From NCBI GenBank assembly GCA_016946835.1, contig JACVTC010000037.1, forward strand, positions 1,318,219-1,382,218: a stretch of 64,000 nt of DNA. The letters are read 5' to 3'. The notes beneath the pieces are model-generated. The model was not told the origin of the DNA. It ran no database searches and worked only from the letters and a program-made list of their open reading frames with translations. This document shows, in pieces, positions 23,225 through 36,561 of the stretch; positions within the stretch are counted from its first letter, which is position 1; the number at the start of each line of letters is the position of its first letter. Origin of the DNA: Neocallimastix lanati (nom. inval.) (taxonomy: Eukaryota; Neocallimastigomycota; Neocallimastigomycetes; Neocallimastigales; Neocallimastigaceae). The position numbers were made by a program, and so were the translations under genes.

Positions 23225-24650
23225 AAGAAAGTTTCACAGTCACAAACCCAATTTAAGTTCGTTTAATAAGGAAACCTTTGTCATACTGATTACCGAACAC
23301 ATTAACAGTGTTAGAGTAAAACAAGATATGTATGGTGGAATAGTAACAACACAATCCGTCAGTAAACCCATAACCCAATTAGCCTTAAGTTATTTCCACA
23401 AACTATTGATGGATTAAAAGAGTTTTACTAAAAGAGAATAACTAAAATTTGAACTGGATATTTCTAAATTTCTAAATTTTTCTCTAAACTTAGGAAATAT
23501 GATGAAAAATAAAATTACAAGAAGACAATAATGACAGAAGTTTATAGAAACCTTAATTTTTTTTTTTTTTTTTTTTTTTTTTATCCAAGACCCTGTTTAC
23601 GACGGATTCAATTTATGGCTTTATCTATGTTTCGTATAGACTATATAGTCTTTGAATGAATGCATCCAACAATAATTTTTGTTTGAAACCTTTACAACAC
23701 ATTTGCATGATATACAAAGTATATTGACTTCCCTGGAAGACTTCTATGATCTTAGAAAATCTGTAATTCGAAATTTACATGGCCAGCTTCTGAGACTCTG
23801 GATTAGTTAGTTTAACACAATATTGAATACTTAGTGGATCAAAGTATAATGTTCATATATAAGTCTGGATTAAACATTGATGTAAATTTCTTTAACTACA
23901 GAGTAGATAATGAAGACTCGTTGAAGGAGAAACCAAACGGAATGAATTTTTATTCAATTATTAAAATGAAGATCAGAAAAACTACAACAAAAAAAAAAAG
24001 GAGAACTACTTTATTGTAGACAGCAAAACTACATTGATTTAAGTATTGAAGAAGTAATGATAACAAGAACCAAAGGAATAGCCAATGTAACTACAAATGT
24101 TAAATGGAAATGAATACTGTATTGATATTATCAGTGTATTGACCTTGATTCCTTTCTTAAAGAATAAATACACATATCCTTACTATAGGACTATTGCTGT
24201 TCTAAAGACATATGCTTCAACCAAAGAAAACAAAACATTTTAGATCAATTAAAAACAAATTGTTAAAGAATGCTAATTTCCAGTATTGAAACTCCTAACT
24301 AATTGTATGTATTATAAAAATAACAAAGTAAATCCAATGCCCCTCTTTATCATGAACAGCAATAAATATTATTTCGTTTTCTTAGTTGTCTTTCGAAGAC
24401 CTTTACAACATGATTCAACATATATTTTAGGGTGTAGATAATAATTTGACATCTGTATCCACCAAGTTAACTACAGGTATATATAACAATAAAAGTACAT
24501 TGTATTCAAACGAGTGTTACAATAATACATACTGCTTGAATTGGTCATTAACTCGCTGTTGGATTTTACAATATTGTGGAATAATGCTAATCAATATTTA
24601 TAAAATTATAAAACATTTAATAATGAGTAAATATAAGGCTTATAACATAT
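23225..24650 (+). pseudogene. Unidentified coding relic, G+C-richer island
   Basis: I do not recognise this. On the plus strand a frame of about 54 codons (about 23253-23414) includes SSFNKETFVILITEHINSVR and KPITQLALSYFHKLLMD, which looks protein-like. A second open stretch at 23834-24019 contains NIDVNFFNYRVDNEDSLKEK, and a third at 24446-24652 includes SVSTKLTTGIYNNKSTLYSN. Similar phrases (CTTTACAACA preceded by GAAACC or GAAGACC) recur near 23690 and 24398, so parts may be duplicated. The composition matches the LINE-like island nearby and differs from the surrounding DNA. It is probably a decayed retroelement, but no diagnostic motif was found. Confidence 0.45.
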
Positions 24651-25034
24651 AATGATATAAATAGACGGATTGTTTGTATAATATATATAGATATTAGCTG
24701 TAAATATTAGATATGAATCATTAATAACAAATATACATATAATTATAATGATAGTTTGTACTACAACTTATGGCAGAAATTATGAAATATTTAAATATCG
24801 TACTAACTTGTGCTATAATGAGATAACATTTTATTATATGATTATACATAATATGATATGATTAATTTTAGAATAATTTATTAGAAATAAAAAAAAATAA
24901 ATAATTATAATAAGTTTTTATCAAAAACAAATAATAATAGTTAAAATATAAATATGATTATTACTATCAAAAAATATACAAATTTAAATAAAAAAAAATA
25001 ATTTTTATAATAAAAAGTTTTAAGTTTAGAAATA

Positions 25035-25440
25035 TATATTAAAATATACAATATATATAAAATATATAAAATATGTAAAATATATAAAATATATAAAATA
25101 TATAAAATATGTAAAATATATAAAATATGTAAAATGTAAAATATATAAAATATATGAAATATGTATTATATGTAAAATTTGTAAAATATGTAAAATATGT
25201 AAAATATATGAAATATGTAATATATGTAAAATATGTAATATATGTAAAATATGTAAAAATGTAAAATATTTAAAATATATAAAATATATAAAAATATATG
25301 AAATATGTAAAATATATAAAATATATAAAATATATGAAATATGTTATATATGTAAAATTTGTAAAAAAATATGTAAAATATATGAAATATGTAATATATG
25401 TAAAATATGTAAAATATTTAAAATATATAAAATATATAAA
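25035..25440. repeat. ~400-bp array of ATATGTAAA / ATATATAAA units
   Basis: About 40 degenerate units of 9-11 bp with phrases such as AAATATGTAAAATATATAAA. They fill the internal variable position of the first ~550-bp repeat unit. Confidence 0.85.
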
Positions 25441-25864
25441 ACAAGTGGTACTAATAATAAAAATAAATACAAATTAAAAATTGAATATGTCATTTAATAT
25501 TTTTAAATAATACAAAAATAAAAATAAGAACAAAAACAAAAGAGAGAAAACCATTTTTAGAAATGTAGTATATTTTAATATTACTATGCATTATATGAAT
25601 TTATATTACTATATTTAAAAAATAATATACTATATATTATATAAACATATATATTATAATATTAAAAAAAAAAAAAAAAAAAGAATAAAGTTATAAAACT
25701 TTTTTTTTAAAGTCATTAAAATGATTAATTTAAGGGTACGTTCTTAATAAAATAAAATATTATTAATAATAAGCTTTTATCAAGAACAATATAATAAAGT
25801 TAAAAATATGATTATTACTGCCTATGAGATATAAAAATGTAATAATTTTTAAATTTTGAAATAA

Positions 25865-25990
25865 GTTATAAGATATAATAAAATATAATAAAATATAATA
25901 AGATTAAACAAAATATAATAAAATATAATAAAATATAATGAATTATAATATAATAGAATATAAAATATAATAAAACATAATATAATAAAA
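25865..25990. repeat. AAAATATAAT decamer array
   Basis: About a dozen copies of AAAATATAAT or close variants sit inside the second ~550-bp unit, at the same place as the 25.04-25.44 kb array in the first unit. Confidence 0.8.
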
Positions 25991-26640
25991 TAAGCAATAA
26001 TAATAAAAAAAAAAATACAAATTAAAAATTGAGTAAGATGTTGAATATTTTTAAATAAATAGAAAAAACAAAAACAAAAACAAAAACAAAACAAAAAAAA
26101 GACATTTTTAGAAATGTAGTATATTTTTTAATATTACTATGTTTTATATAAACATATATTATTATATATTATTATGTTTAGAAAAAAAAAAGTAAATAAC
26201 TTTCTACTTATGTCTTAAAAGTGATTAATTTAAGGGTACATTGTCATAAATAAAATAGAATATATTATTATTAAAAAGTTTTTTAACAATGACAATATAT
26301 TATTTTAATAGTTGAAGTATAAATATGATTATTACTGCCATAATTAATATGGATATATAAATAAAATATATGTAATAACAATAAATTATTTATTAAGAAT
26401 AATATATTAATATTAATAGTTAAAAATATTAAATAAGTTATTTACTGCCGAAAGACGTAAAATAATTAAATTTAATAGTAATAATTTTTAAAATTTTGAA
26501 ATATATAATTATAATAAATATAATATATATACAAAGAAAGCAGTAATAAATAGAAAAATAAATAAAAGTTAAAATTATATAAAAATTTAAATACTTTTAA
26601 ATAAATAAATAAATAAATAAATAAATTAGCTATTAAATCA

Positions 26641-27544
26641 ATATATATATATATATATAATATATATAAAATATTTTTATGAATTAATATTTAAATGATA
26701 AATATTTTATCATATTTTATTCATATATTATAATTAATTAATGGAGTTAGTATCATTTAATAATTAATAATAAAAATATAATTTGTTAATTAGGGTGGAT
26801 TAAAGGAATAACTCAATTTTTACTTTAGAAAATATAATGTAAATAGGTTACATCTATATATAAATATTTAGTTTATATACATCTATATAATTAATTATTA
26901 TATATTAATATATGATTTATCAATAAAAAATTGATACGTCTTTGCCAAGTTGATATTTTTTTTTTTTTAAATATATTAAAAAAAATTTAATATTATGATA
27001 TTAATAAGAATTAAAAATTTTGTTCCTTTAATATAATAATAATAATAATAATGAGAAAATTTTTAATTTATTATTAATATATTAATAAAAAAAAAAAATA
27101 AAATAAAAAATTAAAATAAAAATAAAAATAGAAAGAGAAATAAAAATTAAATATCAAATTAAATCAAATTAAATAAAGATATAAAATATTTACAAATATA
27201 TAATTGTTTATATTAGGAATTTTTTTTGTTACACAAATCTAAATTAATAATAAAAAATTATATTTATTGGTAACGAGTTGATGGTCGTAATTGAATAATA
27301 TATTATCAATTGAATAAAAGTTTATAATAATAGAAAAGAATTAATAGTGAAACATTAATCAATAAATCATATAATAAAGTCATTATTGTTTTTATAATTT
27401 ATTCAATTCAAATATGAAAATTTGTAAAAAGTAATATATTATATAAATTTGAATATATATATATATTTTTTAGTTAAATAATAATAATAATAATAATAAA
27501 TAATAATAATAAATAATAATAATAAATAATAATAATAAATAATA

Positions 27545-27580
<36 letters not shown>

Positions 27581-27598
27581 TAATAAATAATAATAATA

Positions 27599-27637
<39 letters not shown>

Positions 27638-27776
27638 TAATAATAATGATAATAATAATATCTTTTATATATATATATATTTATTTTAATTAAAATAATA
27701 ATTTTTAAAAGATATGTTGTCTTGGAATTTTAAATTACTCTTCAATACCATAAATATTTTAATATTAAAATTTGTA
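26641..27776. other. AT-rich spacer with AAT microsatellite
   Basis: No gene. (AAT)n with AAAT interruptions occupies 27478-27660, and TA runs lie at 26640-26670. A short mixed patch near 26745-26830 has no readable frame. Confidence 0.55.
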
Positions 27777-27926
27777 TTATTGTAGATCATATTTCATTAC
27801 TTTTTTAATAGAATCACTTGAAAATAGATCATTCCATAAAGTAGTAATATATCTTATTCTTTCATTTAAGTGAAAATCATATTTCTTACAATAATACATA
27901 TGAATACAACATACCATCTTTAACAT
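27777..27926 (-). pseudogene. Small protein-like ORF, 49 codons, orphan exon or gene remnant
   Basis: The minus-strand frame from ATG 27926 to TAA 27777 encodes a well-mixed sequence including CIHMYYCKKYDFHLNERIRY and ITTLWNDLFSSDSIKKVMKY. It is not Asn- or Phe-repeat-like, unlike the shadow frames nearby. The frame stays open upstream into a poly(A) tract, with no further ATG in it. No matching upstream exon with splice signals was found in 28.0-28.2 kb. It may be the last exon of an unseen gene, a decayed gene or a tiny gene. No family was recognised. Confidence 0.4.
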
Positions 27927-28046
27927 TAAGTGAACATTGATCAAAAATGTTTTTTTTTTTTTTTTTTTTTTATTGTCAAATTGTAAATAATAATCATTTT
28001 TTTATAACTTTTCTATATTATATAATTTAATAAATAATAATAATAA

Positions 28047-28080
<34 letters not shown>

Positions 28081-29361
28081 GAAGATTATTTTGATCTTCT
28101 AATTTATGAAAATAACATTTTTATTAGTGAAAAAAAAAATAAATACAAACAATTTAAAATAGTTAATAAACTAAGGAGATATATTAACTTACTATAACTT
28201 CATCAAATAAAGATTTAAATTTTATTGATATGGTAATAAAAATTATTATTTAGAATTTAGAGTATAAAATTTATTGTAACGTGACATTAATAAAAATAAA
28301 TTGTATTTTTTAACTATGAGAGGGGATTTATTATAATATATTTAAACAATACTATATAAAATTAATAACTTTATTTAATAATAAGGAAAATCTAATATTA
28401 AAGAAAACAGTATTAATATAAATTTTTAAATTAAAAGAAATTTAGAAAATATGTATTAATATAGTAATATATATAATTTTTATAATCATGTCATTATGAA
28501 TATAATAATTTATATATTTAAAAAGTGATATATAGAATTTTTTTAAGAAATTATATTACAATTTAATATTAATATATATATTTAAATAAATATATATATA
28601 TATTAAATTTCATTATATTTTGTAATTATATAATATATTTTTATAAAGCAATAAAAATAAATAAATATATTAATAAAAAAATAATAATAATAATAAAAAA
28701 CACATATAAGATATTAATCTTTTCAAAATTCTTTTTTATATATATTTGTATTCTTAATTTTTTTTTTTTTATTTATTAATTTGCCTTTTTTATAAAATTT
28801 TAATATATATATATAAAACAATGATATCATAGTGATAATAATTTAATTTAATTTAATTTCTTTTTTAAAAAAATAAAATAAAAAAAAAAAGAAAAAAAAA
28901 GTAGTACTTATGTTAATTAATAATAGTAACGAGGCTTTTTCTCTAAATATGAATAAAAATATAAATAAAAAAAAAAAAAAGAAAATAAAAATAATTAAAA
29001 AAAATATATGTATATATATATAAATACATAATATAAACTATATATATATTCAAAATTGTAAAGTGAAATTAATACTATATTTATCAAACTTCTTATTTCT
29101 TTTCCTTTTTATTATTATTTTTTTTTCAATCTATATAATTTAAATATATATACTTAAAATGGAATTCATTTTTTATATATATTTAAATTTTCTATTTTAT
29201 ATTAATTAAAGTTTATAATAAATTAAATTAAATTATTAAAGAATTTAAATGTTAAAAAAAAAAAAAATTTTTTTATTTTATATTATTATATATAATTATA
29301 TATATAATTAATATAACTCTATTAAAGTATATTTTATAATGCTATTTAGATTCAATTAAGT
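27927..29361. other. AT-rich spacer 3' of helix-turn-helix-like gene A
   Basis: Only A/T homopolymers, TA runs and short AAT/TTTA repeats are visible. No coding frame of more than a few dozen mixed codons was seen. Confidence 0.5.
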
Positions 29362-31128
29362 TTAAATTGTATAGTAAACTGGTAATAATTGTTCTTGATT
29401 ATTAATTATAGATGGTTTGTATTGATTTTGATTTTGATTTTGTGCTTGTTGTAAGTATATTTCATTCATTGGAATTATTGCATAGGAATTAGTATTTATA
29501 ACAGGAACCATAGTAGTTTGTATATTATATACTGGACTTGTTTGAATGTCATAATTTGAACTAGCTTGTGTAGTATATATAGAGTTAATTTGTGTATTTG
29601 ATGAATTATTTATATTTTTAATAGGAAAACTAAATGAACAATCACTTAATGGAGATGAAGAGCTATTAGTTTCATTATTGTTTATTGAATAAGTAGAAGA
29701 TTCGGATATAGTTGGTGAAGGAATGAAATGAAGTTGATTGGAATTTTGTGTTTTAACTATAAATTGATTATTAATATTAGAATTATATAATTCTTCATTA
29801 GGGGTATTAATATTATAGGTGATCTTATTGTTGTTACATTGATTATTATCTATATAAATAATTGGACAATTATTATTATTCATTATTGGTCTATATTGGA
29901 TATTGCCAGTAACAGTATTGGTAGTGGTATTATAATTACATTGATTATCATTACTTTTAACAATAGGAATAGATTGATAAGCATTTTCAGGGCTTCTATA
30001 GTAAATTATATTGTTATTCTTATTACTATTCATTTGTTTAAGTTTCATTTTTCTTGAATAATTATTCAAGGAGGTTTCAATTTTATCCATAATTTTTCTT
30101 TCGAAATGACAAATATGGGAATATTCATCATTCATACATAATTCTTTCCATACATCCACAACATAAGAGCTATTAATACAATCTGGAGAATTTCCAGTAA
30201 TATTAAGAATAGCTTTCCATAAAAGTTTCATTTGTTGAGTTGTTTTAGCATATTTATGCAATATTCTACATAAACGTTCATAATCTATTTATAAATTTTA
30301 AAATTTATAAAAAGTATAAAATAAAAGTAAAAAAAAATTTTTTTTTAGTAAATATACTAATTATATATATTTTTTTAAAAAAAAGGGGTTGATCAAAAAA
30401 ATTAAATTAAATATGATCAAAAAAAAAAAAATTAAAAAATTTGCTTTTTTTATACATACTTGGTAATATTTCAAATCCTTCAAGTTGATCTAAAACTTTG
30501 GCAGAGATTAAATAACGATAAGCTTCTATTAATAAGAAAAATAATAAATATAAAAAATAATAAATTTTAATAAATTAACTTTAATTATTAAAAAAAATAA
30601 AAACTTTAAATTTTAAAAATATATTCAAATATAATCAACATTAATACATACGAGCTCTATATAAATTGATGGAACAAAAATATGAATAGTTATAGTAATA
30701 GTAATAATTAATATTTTTTTTTTTAAAAAAAAAAATATAAATATATATAAATATATAAAATAAAATATTAATATTAATAACATAATTTAATATTATTATA
30801 TATATATATTAATATTTATATTTTTAAAATAGAGATAAATTGACGTACTTTGAAATATTCCATTTTTGTTTAATAAATTCATCGAATGAACATCCTAATT
30901 TTTTATATTCTCTACAGGATAAAGCTTTTTGAATACTTTTAACCAAAGTTTTGAAAGCTTTTTGCTTGCTAAGATATGATTTTATTGAACTATTTATATA
31001 TATATATATAATTATATATAATTTATTTAAATATATAGCATTAGTAAATTATTTCTAATTTAATTATTTAATATTTTAAAAAGCTATATAAATAAAATTT
31101 ACTTGTCATGAACCATTTTTTCTACCAT
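29362..31128 (-). CDS. Helix-turn-helix-like protein with Asn-rich tail, copy A, five exons, 386 aa
   Basis: Five exons are inferred: 31128-31103, 30989-30849, 30656-30652 (5 nt), 30525-30460 and 30284-29362. All introns are GT-AG (113, 192, 126 and 175 nt), phases agree, and the sum is 1161 nt. Residues 1-160 form a Lys-rich helical domain with WNISKAQAYRYL (52-63) and SAKVLDQL. This resembles the W-x-I-S-x-x-x-A-Y motif I associate with helix-turn-helix parts of bacterial and phage proteins, so DNA binding is likely but inferred. NYERLCRILHKYAKTTQQ and INSSYVVDVWKEL follow. From about 170 the protein is Asn/Gln/Ser-rich with IPIVKSNDNQ and YIYIDNNQ phrases, like an unstructured transactivation tail. 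No signal peptide or membrane span. Copy B at 55.7-57.3 kb has the same exon plan, which strongly supports this model. A nuclear regulator is the best guess; the family name is not known to me. Confidence 0.82.
30652..30656 (-). other. 5-nt micro-exon (AGCTC) of copy A
   Basis: It lies between the acceptor TATATAG and the donor GTATGT. It is needed to join phase-2 exon 2 to exon 4 and gives codons for Lys56, Ala57 and Gln58 in WNISKAQAYRYL. Skipping it would break the frame. The same AGCTC is found in copy B. A 3-nt exon CTC after the second AG is the only alternative, but it does not keep the frame. Confidence 0.75.
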
Positions 31129-31766
31129 TTTGAATATTTTATTTTAAATATTTATGTTTTTTTTTTTTATAATTATATAGTAAATTTAATTATTTAAAAA
31201 TCAAATGCTATTATTTATTAAAAATTAGTTATAATTTTTATTATTAGTATTAGTATTACTTTTTAAATTAAAATATCAATTAAAGTAATAATTTTTAAAA
31301 AAAAAAAATTAAAAATTAAAAATAAAAAGATAGGAAAAAAAATATTTCTTTTATATAAATTTTTTTTTTTTAATGAACTTTAATAAAAAATGTAAAAATA
31401 TAGTTTAAATTAAATTTTTATTTAAATACATAAAATTAAAATAATATATCACTTTATACTAATGAAAATTAATAAAAAAAAACTTTCTTTTTTAAAAAAA
31501 AATATATATATATTTTAACTTATTACCTTTTTTCACATGAAAAATTTTTTTATTATTATATGAATTAATATAATTTTAAGAAAAAAAAATTATTTAATTT
31601 ATTATTATTACACAAGAAGTCTCCAAAACTCTAAAAATAATTTATTATTTTTATATTATTATATTATTATATTATATATTACTTTATATAATTTATATTA
31701 TAAATAATTTTGTATTAGTTATGCTATGAAATTATTTCCGTCAAAAATCCGAAATATGTTTATATC

Positions 31767-31798
<32 letters not shown>

Positions 31799-31927
31799 TT
31801 TATTTTTATCTTTTTTTTTATATTAATATTATTTTCTAGATTTTAAATGAAATTTGAAAATAATTTAATTATTAAGCTTTTAACTATAATTAGTATATTA
31901 TAATTACATTAATTTAATAAAAAAAAA

Positions 31928-31959
<32 letters not shown>

Positions 31960-34738
31960 TAAAATTAATATAATAATAATCATTCAAATTTTTTCTTTTA
32001 TAAAATATTTACATTTGGCCATTAATATTTATATTAAACTAAAATATTTATATTATACTATATTAATAATAGTATATTCAATAATTGAGTAATATCATGT
32101 ATTAATATATTTTTAATATCATATCATATAATATAATATCATACTTAAGTATTTAAAACATAAGAAATTTTAAATAAAAAAATAATTAATAATAATTAAT
32201 AGTAAATTTATTTTTTCTTATTTAAATATTTTATAATATCATCATATTTTATTATTTATACATGAATGTAAAAAGAAACATATTTTATTTATTTATTTAT
32301 TAGTGTTATTTTAGTATAAAACTTTTTTAAAAAAAAAAAATTATAGGAAATGAGAAAAAATTATAAAATTAATTCCATTAAACTTTAAAAATTCAAAAAA
32401 AAAATAAAGTATATACCGTAAAAGTATAATTATTATATATTTTTAAAATTATATTAAATTAATAATTATATCTTTTATTTTACATAAAATGATATAATCA
32501 ATTTTTTTTAATTAATTTTTTTTATAATATTTAAAGTTAAAAATTTAATTTATAAAAGGTTTAGCCAATAAAAGGCAAATATTAATAATTTATAAATAAA
32601 TAAAAATAAAAATGATATTAAAAAAAAATAATTTAGTTTTCTTTTTAAATATATATATTAAGATTTAAAATAATAATTAAATAAAAGATTAAATAATATT
32701 TTATATATTTTTTTAATAAATAAATAAATAAACAATATGCCAACTTTGGTTTATACTTTTATTATTTATTTAATATTTTCCATCTCACTTAATAATAATA
32801 ATAAATAAAGTTTTTAATAATAATGATATTTAAATATTAATATTCAATAAAGTTTATGTTAAAAATAATATTTAAATAATAATAGTAAATAAAGTTTAAA
32901 TCATAATTGTTATACTAATAAATATAATATAAATATAATATATATACAAAAATATTTTATAATAATGAATAAAGTATTTATAAAAAAAATTTAATTAAAT
33001 AGCCCATTTTAATTCTTATCATTATGAAATATTATTGTAATAAACTTTATAATAATATAAAATGTGACAAATATGCAATTATTATAAAGAGCATAATTAA
33101 TTAAATAGAAATAAATTTATTAATAAAAAAAAGATATTAATATTATGTGAAACATTACAATTTTTTTATATTATAAATAGTTTATTTTTTATTTTTTTTT
33201 TTCATTTCCTTTAGTATTAGTATTCTTTAATGAAGAAAAGATTCTTTTTTTTTTTTTTTTTTTACTTAATGATTAGTATCATCTATAAATTGAAAAATGA
33301 TTTAAAAAAAAATAAAAAAAAAAGGCTATTTCATAATTTATTAATAAGGATTATCTAATAAACCATATTTCTAAATTTAGTATTCATTTTGAACTAAATA
33401 ATTGCGTATTTTCTTTTTCTTTTTCTTTTTTCTTTTTTCTTTTTTTTTCTTTTTTCTTTTTTTTTTTTTTTTTATTTTTTTGTTACAGTTTGATATAAAG
33501 GGCATAGCCAAACAATTACATAATATACATATAATAAGTTTAATTAAAAACTATTAATATTATTGATTACTATTATTAATAAAAGAAATTTAAATATAAA
33601 TAAATTCTAATTAAAATAGATTAAACTATTCCCATAAAAAATTTTTTTTCCATTGTTACTAATAATTTAATTAAAATTTTTAAATTTATTAATATAAATT
33701 GATATTTTTAATATTTTAATATATGGTAAATTAGTCTTGTATACAAAGATTTGTGTTCTTTTTTTTTTAATTTTAATTTATTTTTATTTTTAATAATTAT
33801 ATTATTTTTATATTATAATGAATTAATATCATGATTAGTAATGAATTTTAATTTTTAATTTTTTTTTTCTAATTATTTTAGTGATTTATATTAAAATGAA
33901 AGATAATTGAAATAATTTTTAATTTTTACATATTTATTTATTATGATTTATCTTTTTAATTTGAGTATTAAATTCAAAAATGTTCTGGATTATTATTTAT
34001 TATTATACTTTTTTTTTTTTAAATATTTAAAAGGTAATCATACATTAAAACTATAATACTAAATTTTAATATTCATCTTTTATTGATATTTGTTTAATAA
34101 TTTTTTAATTTACTATATTATTTTTTTTAATTATCATTAATATCAATAAATATTATTATTATTATTAGTAAAAAAAAATATTTTCTATAAATATTAATAT
34201 TAGTATGTTTTTATATATATATTAATATAATTATATTTCTATAAAATAATATATATAATTATGAGATTTTCTATTTTATTATTATTAATTCCTTATTTTT
34301 TTATAAATAAATAAAAATATATATAAAAGAAATTAATAGTTATAAGAATATTTTGTGTAATATTAATAATTTCTACTCATTAATACAGTGTTCTCTTTTT
34401 TTTTTTTTATTTCTTTTTTTTTTCATAATACTAATTTTAACATTTATTATTCTTATAATTACATTAATATTATAGCTTTATTATTTATTTTAATTCTCTT
34501 ACGTCATTGAATAAAATTATTTAAATTTTACCGCTGCTATTTTTTTTTTTTTTTTTTAATTTTTTTTCTATATTTTAATATGGAATTTAATAATTTAAAA
34601 TAGATTGGTCACAACATAATAAGGTACCTAATAAATGAACAATAAGTATTATAAATAAATTAAATATAAATCTTCATTAATTTAAGAATGTTTCAAATTT
34701 TATTATTTAATATTTTTAGTATTTTAATTTAAATTTTT

Positions 34739-34769
<31 letters not shown>

Positions 34770-35852
34770 TATAAAATTATTATATTACTATTATTATTAT
34801 TATTATTTTTTTTAATTTATTTTATTTGAATCTATATTATTTTAATTTTTATAATTTTTTTAGTTTATTTCATTTTTTTTTTTTTTAATAAATATATATA
34901 TAATTAAAGTAATATATTAAAAATATGTAATACAAAATAAATACGTGTTTTATTTTATATAAAACAATTTGATATATTAAAATGAAGGCAATTTTTAAAA
35001 TAAAATAATATTTTATAGTTCAAAATTTGAAATATTATATAAAGTATTTTCAAAGAATAATAGATATTCCAATAAATAAAAAAAATTTAAAATTATAATT
35101 ATAATTAATATTTATATATTCATTAATTATTTTATTATTAATAATATTTTTTATTTTTTTACCTTTTATTTGTTTTTTATTTATTTATTTTATTATTTAT
35201 TTCTTAATTATTTATTTTCTGATTTCTTTTTTGCTTAATTTTTTAAATAAACCATTTATTTTTTTTATTTAAATTTAATAATTAGAATAATAATCATAAT
35301 TAAATAAAATAATAATAAATATATATATAATATTAAAATATATAAAAAAAAATAAAAAATAAAAAAAAATAATAATAATAATAAAAAACGCCCAATCCTG
35401 CCTTAATATATTAAAATAAAATTTTAATATATTATATACGATACCAATATTTAATTATTGATTACCAGTTATTTTATTTTTAATTTTATTTTTTATTTTA
35501 TTTTTTTTTTTTTTTTTTTTTTTTGTTTTTTTATTTTTTATTTTTATTTCTTTTTTTATTTTTTTTTTATTTTTTTTTATTTTTTTATTTTATTAAAAAA
35601 TTGATTATATGTGGAATATTTCTATATAAATTTTGATTTTTTAATTAATTAATAATAATAATAATAAAAAAAAAAAAAAATTTAAAATATAAAATACAAA
35701 ATTTATATCAATTAATAGACACATTAAATTCATTAATTTATTGTGATAAATTTCATATATTTTTAATTAATTATCTATATCAATTATTATTTTTTATTTT
35801 TTTTTTATTTCATCAAAAATGCAATTCAATTACTATAGCTATAATGAAAAAA
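31129..35852. other. Gene-free AT-rich region
   Basis: No readable gene on either strand. It holds A/T homopolymers, a T-rich polypyrimidine tract with TTTTTC repeats (about 33410-33475), ATTT runs (34736-34765) and long T tracts (35500-35524). The few mixed patches, such as 31610-31630 and 33480-33530, are too short to interpret. The first few hundred bases are the likely promoter of copy A. Confidence 0.5.
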
Positions 35853-36063
35853 ATAATTTCATTACTATAAAATAATAAAAAATTTAATCATTTCAAATAA
35901 ATTGTTAATTTTTAATGAAATTTTAAATAATTTACTGATAATTTTTACTTTAAAAATTTGAACAGCTATATTAATAATTAAATATATAATCATATTATAT
36001 AATTTATTAATATAGCTATTTGAAATGATTAAATTTTTTATTATTTTTTAGTAATGATATTAT
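35853..36063. repeat. Foldback element: 46-bp inverted repeat with ~119-bp spacer
   Basis: The left arm 35853-35898 and right arm 36018-36063 are reverse complements with about three mismatches in 46. They share AATAATAAAAAATTTAATCA and then TTTCAAAT. Inside lies a second inverted pair built on AGCTATATTAATAA. The structure looks like a small foldback transposon or a structured transcript. There is no coding potential. Confidence 0.85.
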
Positions 36064-36526
36064 TAACTCCTTGCTATATAAATTAATAAGAAATTAAATA
36101 AAAAAAATTAAGTACATTTTTTATAATAAATATCAGTAATAATAATAGTAGAAATATAATATATACATATAATAATTAAAATTGTTAAATAAAAATATTA
36201 AAAAAAAATATAAATGATAATAGTAATAATAAAACAAAAATAAAAATATTAAAAATAAAATAATAATAATAAATAATAAATAATAAATAATAAATAATAA
36301 ATAATAAATAATAAATAATAATAATAATAATAATTAGAAAAACTATAATAATAAAATTAATAATAATAATAATAATAAAATCAGTAATAACGTAATAATT
36401 ATAATAAAATTTTAAATAAAATGTAAATGTTCTTAGGATTAATATTTTTTTTACAGATTAAATTATGTTAAAACTAATAATATTAATTTAATTTTATTAT
36501 TATTATGATTATGATTATGATTATGA

Positions 36527-36561
<35 letters not shown>

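Larger units (their letters stand above)
24860..26640. repeat. About three tandem copies of a degenerate ~550-bp unit
   Basis: Copies start near 24860, 25555 and 26100. Shared landmarks in order are TTTTTAGAAATGTAGTATAT (25555, 26105), ATGATTAATTTAAGGGTACR (25721, 26221), a TTTTATCAAGAACAATATAA-like segment, ATGATTATTACTGYC (24955, 25808, 26324), and a tail of ACAAATTAAAAATTGARTAWG with ATATTTTTAAATAAATA. Each copy has a different internal AT-rich array between the ACTGYC landmark and the tail. The same unit occurs at 20.4-21.06 kb. No coding capacity was seen. Confidence 0.75.
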
